Shown: piece by piece, positions 58,037 through 64,000 of the stretch
Numbering within the stretch: position 1 is the first letter of the stretch
Layout: every line of letters begins with the position of its first letter
NCBI RefSeq assembly: GCF_028583425.1
Contig: NC_072793.1
Coordinates: 102,285,689 to 102,349,688 of the forward strand
Direction: 5' to 3'
Source of the DNA: Eublepharis macularius
Lineage: Eukaryota > Chordata > Lepidosauria > Squamata > Eublepharidae
DNA: 64,000 nt
Program-made: the position numbers and the translations under genes
Notes under the pieces: generated by a model
Seen by the model: the letters and a program-made list of their open reading frames with translations, nothing else
The model's database searches: none
Told to the model about the DNA's origin: nothing

Positions 58037-58781
58037 AGTCCAGTGCGGGGTCGGCCGACGTCGGCGGAAGACCCTGCATGTGAACCTCCTGAAGCAGTGG
58101 CACGAGCACCCCGAAGAGGAATGTGGCATAGCTGAGGACCCATTGGAGCTTCCTGACAGTGAGCTGCCGTGGACCTCCAAAGCCCCGGAGTTTGAGGCGC
58201 CCAAGGTGGACCCCCAGCTTGATCCAGCTCAACGGGCCCAGCTACAGGACCTCTGCGCATGGGTTCCCGGGGTCTTCTCCCGCAGGCCGGGCAGCACCAG
58301 CCTGATTCAACATGCCATCCCAACCAGCCCGGGGCAGACAGCCCGGGCTACCTGGTGCCCCATCCCCAGGAAGTGGTAGGAGGCAGTGGAGAAGGAGACA
58401 AACGAGATGCTCCGGCTGGGTGTAATCGAACCCTCACGGAGTGCCTGGAGGAGCCCGATAGTCCTGGTGCCCAAGCCAGATGGGACCACCCGGTTTTGCA
58501 TTGACTATCGCGAACTGAATAAGGTGGCCCAGTTCGATGCCTACCCCATGCCCCGAGCAGACGTGCTGGTGGACCACCTGGGCTCCGCCCGCTACCTGTC
58601 GGCCCTGGACTTAACAAAGGGCTACTGGCAGGTGCCCGTACGGCCGGAGGACCAGGAAAAGACGTCCTTTGCCACCCCCCAAGGCCTCTTCCAATTCAAG
58701 AAGATGCCGTTTGGCCTGCATGGGGCTGCGGCCACCTTTCAGCGGCTGGTGGACCAGGTGCTGGGAGAGTGCCGGGCGTAG
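58014..58781 (+). pseudogene. Integrase C-terminal module and reverse transcriptase, first part
   Basis: After the frameshift, VLGPTTYEVQCG-like and KTLHVNLLKQWHEH sequence is the GPY/F-type end of integrase. RT begins after TAG 58377-58379 and shows VIEPSRSAWRSPIVLV, FCIDYRELN, ALDLTKGYWQVP and KMPFGLHGAAATFQR. TAG at 58779-58781 cuts the frame just before the catalytic motif. Confidence 0.85.
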
Positions 58782-58784
58782 GCC

Positions 58785-59660
58785 ATGGCGTACATTGATG
58801 ATATTATTATCTTCAGCCCCGACTGGCCCACCCACCTCCAACACCTGGAAGCCGTCTTAAGGGCCCTCCAACGAGCTGGGCTAAGGGCGAACCCAAAAAA
58901 GAGCCACCTGGGGTTCCAGGAACTCCAATACCTGGGCTTCGTGGTCGGGGGAGGACAAGTCAGGCCACCACCAGACAAGGTGGCCTCAATAGCCGACGCC
59001 CCACAGACCAAGACCAAGAAGCAGGTTCGGCGATTCCTAGGACTGCTGGGGTATAATGGGCGGTTCATCCCCCACTTTGCCTCCCAAGCGGCGCCCCTGA
59101 CGGACAGCTTAAGGAAGGGGCTGCCCAACCAAGTCCGGTGGACCCCAGAACTAGAGGCAGCTTTCAAAGACCTGCGGTCCGCCCTCTCTAACGCCACTGC
59201 CCTGTGGAACCCGGACTTTGACCGGCCCTTCACACTGGCCACAGATGCTTCGGACACCGGCCTCGGGGCTGTGCTGACCCAGGAACGTGATGGAGCAGAC
59301 GTCCCGATTCTCTTCCTGAGTCGGAAGCTACAGCCCGCCGAGAAACGCTATGCCACGGTGGAGCGGGAGGCCCTAGCGGTCAAGTGGGCGGTGGGGGCCC
59401 TGCAGTACTACCTGGCCAACAACCCCTTTATACTGCTGATGGACCATGCACCCCTGCAGTGGCTCCATCGCATGAAGGCGCACAACCCCAGGGTGCTACG
59501 CTGGTACCTCTCCCTTCTACCCTTCCAATTTACCATCAAATACCACCGGGGGGCACGGCATGTGGACACGGACTATATGTCCCGCATGTTTGAGACTGAG
59601 CCGGACCCCCACAACTCAAAGCCAAGCGGGGGGGTGTGTGTGTGTGTGTCCAGGGTCTGA
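58785..59660 (+). pseudogene. Reverse transcriptase end and RNase H, Gmr1-like
   Basis: Same frame after the TAG: catalytic YIDDIIIFS at about 58791, thumb with PKKSHLGFQELQYLGF, then RNase H with TDASDTGLGAVLTQ, YATVEREALAVKWA and MDHAPLQWL, ending near the polypurine tract. Confidence 0.88.
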
Positions 59661-60796
59661 GCCCCAGCCCCCAGACTTGACAAGAGGGAACAACAGGGGA
59701 CAAAAGGGTTGCAGCAACTCCACCCCCCAAGCCGGCAACCAGGGCCAGAACCTACCTGCTCCATGGGGAAGGGGCAAAAGGCCAGTACCTCAGAGGGGTG
59801 GAGGGGGCAAGGAGAAACCAGCCAGCCCCACCCTCCAGGGGGAAGAGAGGGGGCTAAGCAGGCTGGAGGGAAAGGGACACTGCAGGGAGAAGGTGGGTCC
59901 AGCAGCAGCAGCAGCAGCCCAAGCAGAGCCCTTACCTGGCAGGGAGAGGACGCCGCTGCTGCAGCCCAGAGCCACACCATGGCTAGAAGACAGCAGCCTG
60001 GCTCAGGAGTTGCTAGAAGCCAAGCCTCTCCAGGGGGGGCTGCCACAGGCATTCTGGGGGAGGAGATGGGTAACCCCGCCCAGCATTGCTGAGCAGGCAG
60101 CACAGAAGCTGGCTAAGGCAGCTCCTCGTGAGCAGGGCCAGGCAAGCTCAGTAGCTCAGAGGCTGGCTGGGGCAGCTCCTCGTGAGCAAGGCCAGGCAAG
60201 CTCAATAGCACAGAGGCTGGCTGGGGCAGCTCCTCGTGAGCAAGGCCAGGCAAGCTCAATAGCACAGGGGCTGGCTGGGACAGCTCCTCGTGAGCAAGGC
60301 CAAGGAGCCCTCAGCTGGGGATGGCTCGCACTCAACCCCACCCTGCCAGCAAGGCAAAAGAGCCCAGGAGGGATTAGTGGTTGGAGGGAAACACCTGGAG
60401 GAATGCACAGCTGGGCCCAGTCAGGAGGGGGAACAAGCCTGGAAGGAGGGCGGGGTGGAGAAAGGAAACCCTATAAAGGGTGGCTGGGAAGAGCTCTGCG
60501 GTGGTGGGTTTGAGTAGGAGTGATGGAGCAGAGTGGGAGTGGAGAGAAGCCAAGGAAAAGGCAAGAAGGAGAGTGGAGGTTTGAAGGAGAGTCTTGGGAG
60601 GAAGAGATGGTGGAATAGGCAGGGGGTAAGCAGGCCAGGTTGAGCAGGCCAGCGAGTGGATTGAGAGGGAGTCAGGGTGAGGTATACCGCCCCTCCTTCC
60701 ACAGAGCAGGGTCCTGCAGAATCCCTGGCCCCCCTGTGACGTCAGGGGCAGACTGCCCAGTGCCACGCCCAGTGGCAGCTGCGGCAAGCCCTGACA
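59635..60796 (+). repeat. 3' LTR of the Gmr1-like element
   Basis: Begins in a TG run after a purine/G tract (about 59618-59634) and ends CCCTGACA, about 1.16 kb. A TATA box (CTATAAAGGG at 60471-60480) fits a promoter near the U3/R border. The start is uncertain by a few bases because of the TG run. Confidence 0.65.
60118..60300 (+). repeat. 54-bp tandem repeats in the LTR
   Basis: GCAGCTCCTCGTGAGCA recurs at 60118, 60172, 60226 and about 60280, giving three full units and a partial one. Confidence 0.9.
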
Positions 60797-61035
60797 GGGG
60801 TTCCCACTGGTAATCATGGCTAGCAGCTGCTGATAGACCTTTCCTCCATCAATCTGTTTTAACGCTGTCTATGCTTGTGGCCATTGCCACATCATCTGGC
60901 AGCAAATGCCACATTTTAATTGGTCATTGAATCGGTCATTCCTTTTGTCTTTCCTGAATCTACTGCCCACCAGCTTCACTGGATGCCCTCAAGTTCTTGT
61001 ATTTTGGGAGAAGGCAAAAAAGTTCACTGAACCAA
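60797..61035 (+). repeat. CR1-like repeat, right flank of retroelement
   Basis: Resumes with GGGGTTCCC, ATGGCTAGCAGCTGCTGATA, then CTACTGCCCACCAGCTTCAC and GTATTTTGGGAGAAGG, continuing the repeat begun at 56326. Confidence 0.75.
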
Positions 61036-62390
61036 AAGCCTGTTGTGGAAGATTGCAGCAACCATGATATCTGTCATAATTAATCACAGCCAAGTTATAA
61101 ATACTCTGGTCTGGTCTAGGTTCTTAAGAAGCATTTTTAAAAAGTTACAAGGTCATCTGCATGGGCTCTGAGGGTGAGATTGGGGCAACAGAGGATGGCA
61201 CTTCCAGGATTGTAGCACCTGCGATGACTTTCATCCTTGGGTGCAGCAGATGGTTCACAATAACCAGTACAACATATGACCACAGTGCCATTTATAATGC
61301 TTCATCTCATAATTTCTTTTAGGTACAGCCTTTTACTAAAAAGTGTTTGATATATGGTCATAACTCAGTTTTAAGAGACTATAAAAATGTAGCTTGAATA
61401 TATCTGCCTTAAGATTTTTGTGTAAACAAGGTTGTTTTAAAAAATAAAAAAATAATTAAAATTTAGTAAAAATGAAAAATAAAACTTAAAAATGTTAAAA
61501 TCTCGTTTGTTAAAAATATTGTTTTTTAGCTAGCCTGCCCCAAAGTAGGATAGAGTAACACTTGGCTGCCTTCCTCCTCCTCCTCCTCCTCCCTAGGAGC
61601 CTCTCTTTTCTAGATAGGTCCTGTATTGAGTATTATTGTCACCTTCCTTTGTGTCTCTGTCAAGCGGTCCAAAGTTCAGTCTGCTCTTCCAGGCCATCGT
61701 AAGAGCACAGTTTATCCCCAGATTTCATCAAAGGAGCAAGTTTAGCACATTCACCATACCCAGTCAAAAAATTAATCCGTTACTTTCTTTAATTCAAAAT
61801 TAAGTCAATACTTTCTTTCCTAATTGGATGTTCTGTAGGAGTAACATGTAAATCTGAAACTATGCTGAAATCATTGAAGCAATGTCAACAAGGCTATTAT
61901 GGTACAATGTTGGACTTCTGTAAGTACATATGTGCCTTTGTTGGAAAAATATTTCCTTTATACCGTGGGTACCCTCCCCAATTAAGGGACACACAGCTTT
62001 TGTAGGTCAAGAGGTCAACGTTTATTGCAACAAACGGAGTTCCAGTCCAATTATTTGGTTCCTGGAACTCAAAGAATCAATAGTACAGTCACCAGTATTT
62101 ATTATTGGACATGAGTATTGAATCAGAGGTGTCTCTTTCCTATTGGTTGATTCCCTATTGGTTGTCCTTTCCTTATTAGTCGATTTCTTCTTACGTTACA
62201 CAATCCTACACATTTTATGTTAATATATCAGTTAAACATAAACCACAAACCCTTATGTCATCCTATGTTAATATACCAACTCCTTAACCTTTTAATATTT
62301 TTTATCTTTATTTAGCTAATATATTCAAACTGACCTATTTTCTCCTTACGACTTTGTTAACCTTTCCCTTGTCTGATTATCATGGTACAA
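61036..62390. other. Unassigned stretch
   Basis: AT-rich with a short CTC microsatellite near 61575. A possible antisense LTR near 61965-62120 (AACGTTTATTGCAA, an AATAAA on the - strand) could not be bounded. No gene seen. Confidence 0.35.
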
Positions 62391-63662
62391 TTACCAAGGC
62401 AATTTTTTTTTAACTTTTGTCTTTTTTTATTAAAATACTTCTTGAGGTAACAGAAAACACACCGTATACATGGAGCATGCACCTAAGAGCTGTAGCCGAA
62501 CTACCATGTGGATATTTCTTCCTATCATGGATGATGCAGGCCTCAGCCCTGCCCCCAGGAACTATGCAAGAAGATGGCTGCAAAAATATAAGCAGCCTCC
62601 ATCTTCACCTGAGGGGCTTGCTGGACACTCCCCCTCTCACTGAGCACCAGTGAAGACAGATCCCCCAGTGGAAGAGGGGGGGACAGAGAGAGACCCATGA
62701 CAAAACACTAGGCAGCATCTTCTTCTACCTGGCTATTGTCTGTTACTTTTAATAAAGGCTGCTTTCAGAAACAAAGTTAGCTTGAAGCACCTGCCTTCTG
62801 GGTCTCTGCCATTAAAAGTGGACAATCTGGAGGGCAAGCTTGCGACTTTTTCCCCAAGAGCTTCCTGTTGCTATTCCTGACTGAACCTTAGAGGCAGTTT
62901 GGCAGCTGCTGGAGGAGAGGGGGAGCTGCAGTCCCTTCTGTGTACAGTCCCCCTCTAGCTTAGCTGAGCCTAAACTCAAGAGCAAGTGTCAATAGTACAT
63001 GCATTGCCCTTGCTTTTCCCAAACTGGGGGGAAGGGCTCAGAAACAAAAAGGAGGCAGGGGCCAGAATTTTAATAGCTCCAGTTCTTTAGCATCCATCTC
63101 TTTGGTGGCAATATGATGACAGCAGTACATGTACTGAGATGAAAAAGCCACCAGCTTTTTCAACTCTCTGTGAAAGTGATGAGTTTGGAAAACTTCTCCC
63201 TTCAGTACTGGTGCTGCTACCCACCCACTGTCTGCTAATGGCTCCCCCACATCCTTCATACCCACTAGGTTGCTGTTTATGTCATACACTGCTGCTAATC
63301 CTTCACCCTGTATAACCCACCTGCCACAAGACATAGAGGCAGCCTAAAGCCTTGTCTTGTGGTCGAGCAGCTCAGAAACTGGCTGTACTTTCAGGCCTAA
63401 AAGGAATAAGAGATTAAAAGAGGGGCATTCCTTTTCCCTACTGCTTCCAAGGGTGGATCCCAACAGTAACATTCTGCAGGAGGAAGAAGACAGGGAGTAC
63501 AAGCTCTAGCATGGTGGGGAGGAGTGAATGTGCCACCTAATAAGAGGAGCAACAGGAAGGCAGCGAAACTTCACCTGAAAGAGCCAGTGAACCGCAGCAC
63601 TCAAGCAGAGAGGCTGGAACAGTGGAAATGCACCTCCCACCCCTTTTTACCAAGGCAATTTT
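62391..63662 (-). mobile_element. L1-type insertion of a 1.24-kb sequence
   Basis: TTACCAAGGCAATTTT at 62391-62406 is repeated at 63647-63662. The insert (62407-63646) has a T-rich left end that on the - strand reads as AATAAA followed by an A-rich tail. The right junction is TTTT|AA, the L1 endonuclease cut. So a polyadenylated RNA was inserted on the - strand by LINE machinery. Its source is not recognised. Confidence 0.75.
63038..63334 (-). pseudogene. Unidentified 98-codon frame in the L1-type insert
   Basis: Sense within the insert, from ATG to stop: GRWVIQGEGLAAVYDINSNL, VGEPLADSGW, VFQTHHFHRELKKL and YMYCCHHIATKEMDAKELEL. It looks like globular protein sequence rather than chance, but I do not recognise the family. 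It may be a retrocopy fragment of a host or retroelement gene. Confidence 0.4.
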
Positions 63663-63849
63663 AACTGACCGCCTACAGGCTGGTACATTCCCCTAGTCAC
63701 TCATCCTAAACATAGCAGATGGTTTGAAATCTCTAACAAATATATTTTCTTTCTACTTCCTTCTAACTTTATTTTATTCTAACTCCATAATTTTTATTGT
63801 ATATACCTTTTAATTATATAAGATGTTTATAGTATATATAATTCTAATC

Positions 63850-64000
63850 CCACACCTTAAAGTTGCAAACAACTTACAGTGACCCCGGCAAGGCAAGTGA
63901 GAAGCAGAGGTGGCTTGCTATTGCCTTCCTCTGCAGAGTAACCCCAGTCTCCCATGGCAGTCTCCTAGCCAAGTACCAACCAGGGCTGACCCTGCTTAGC
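63850..64000 (-). repeat. 5S rRNA-derived SINE, cut by window edge
   Basis: The - strand begins at the edge with GCTAAGCAGGGTCAGCCCTG, GGTTGGTACTTGG and AGGAGAC, matching the internal region of 5S rRNA, and continues into a GGAAGGCAATAGCAAGCCAC body and a GGGGTCACTGTAAG tail. It fits the 5S-headed SINEs of squamates. The 5' part lies outside. Confidence 0.8.

Larger units (their letters stand above)
56445..60796 (+). mobile_element. Gmr1-like Ty3/gypsy element, 5'-deleted, nested
   Basis: Order: protease C-terminal end, integrase, RT, RNase H, 3' LTR. Integrase before RT is unusual for Ty3/gypsy and defines the Gmr1-like group of animals. gag, most of the protease and the 5' LTR are absent. 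The interior is markedly GC-rich against its surroundings. The outer CR1-like repeat lacks about 35 bp at the left junction relative to what its family sequence suggests, so one deletion probably removed the 5' part with some flank. Three in-frame stops and one frameshift make it inactive. It sits upstream of PPM1M exon 2, opposite in orientation. Confidence 0.85.

Noticed and set aside
59560-60513. 317-codon frame across the end of the Gmr1-like element
   Set aside because: It runs out of phase with RNase H into the LTR and reads LTR tandem repeats; no domain is visible.
1-64000. CRISPR arrays, bacterial operons, rRNA operons or functional tRNA genes
   Set aside because: The window is intron-rich vertebrate DNA; tRNA-like boxes found belong to SINEs and the spaced repeats are satellites or LTR repeats.

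Overview
The window is nuclear DNA from a vertebrate, most likely a squamate reptile. Two conserved host genes lie tail to tail: WDR82 on the + strand (exons 2-9, 20173-35642) and PPM1M on the - strand (nine coding exons, 54895 down to 40882). The same convergent pair is known in mammals. The let-7g hairpin lies in WDR82 intron 2 (25142-25225), its conserved position. First exons of both genes fall outside the window. The squamate assignment rests on a Sauria-type tRNA SINE, a 5S rRNA-derived SINE cut by the right edge, and many CR1/L2-like remnants.

Left part (1-20172, WDR82 intron 1). A tandem LTR retroelement occupies 1698-10507 in the order LTR - internal - LTR - internal - LTR. One 5-bp target-site duplication (GTCCC) flanks the whole array. 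Each internal region encodes a SCAN-like Gag, a CCHC zinc knuckle and a retropepsin, but no reverse transcriptase or integrase. Where pol would be expected there is a coiled coil - transmembrane - coiled coil reading frame resembling the host MIA2/cTAGE5 (TANGO1 family) membrane segment. It looks like a non-autonomous element carrying a captured host gene fragment. Next come a decayed LINE (about 11955-13830), a hAT-type MITE with an 8-bp target duplication (14390-14765) and a decayed DIRS-like element (about 16600-19435).

Middle (20173-40881). WDR82 exons 2-9 all have GT/AG splice sites and matching phases and end at the 313-residue length of the human protein. The introns hold let-7g, a dispersed repeat present twice (about 22.6 and 26.5 kb), a second hAT-like MITE (29519-30638) and SINEs. 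The 3'UTR has several possible poly(A) signals. About 2 kb without a recognised gene separates it from the PPM1M 3' end.

Right part (40882-64000). PPM1M exons carry the metal-binding PP2C motifs. Introns contain a GC-rich satellite with palindromic units (about 42190-43000), an L2 remnant abutting a splice donor, an 85-bp inverted duplication and a fold-back repeat. Upstream of exon 2 lies a 5'-deleted Ty3/gypsy element with integrase before reverse transcriptase (Gmr1-like order, 56445-60796), nested in an older CR1-like repeat. Further right is an insertion of about 1.24 kb with a 16-bp target duplication and L1-type hallmarks (62407-63646), holding an unidentified 98-residue reading frame.

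The two retroelements may be related: SCAN-type Gags are known from Gmr1-like elements, so an autonomous Gmr1-like family could have supplied enzymes to the Gag-Pro element. That is inference. All family assignments come from reading the sequence by eye, without a database search.
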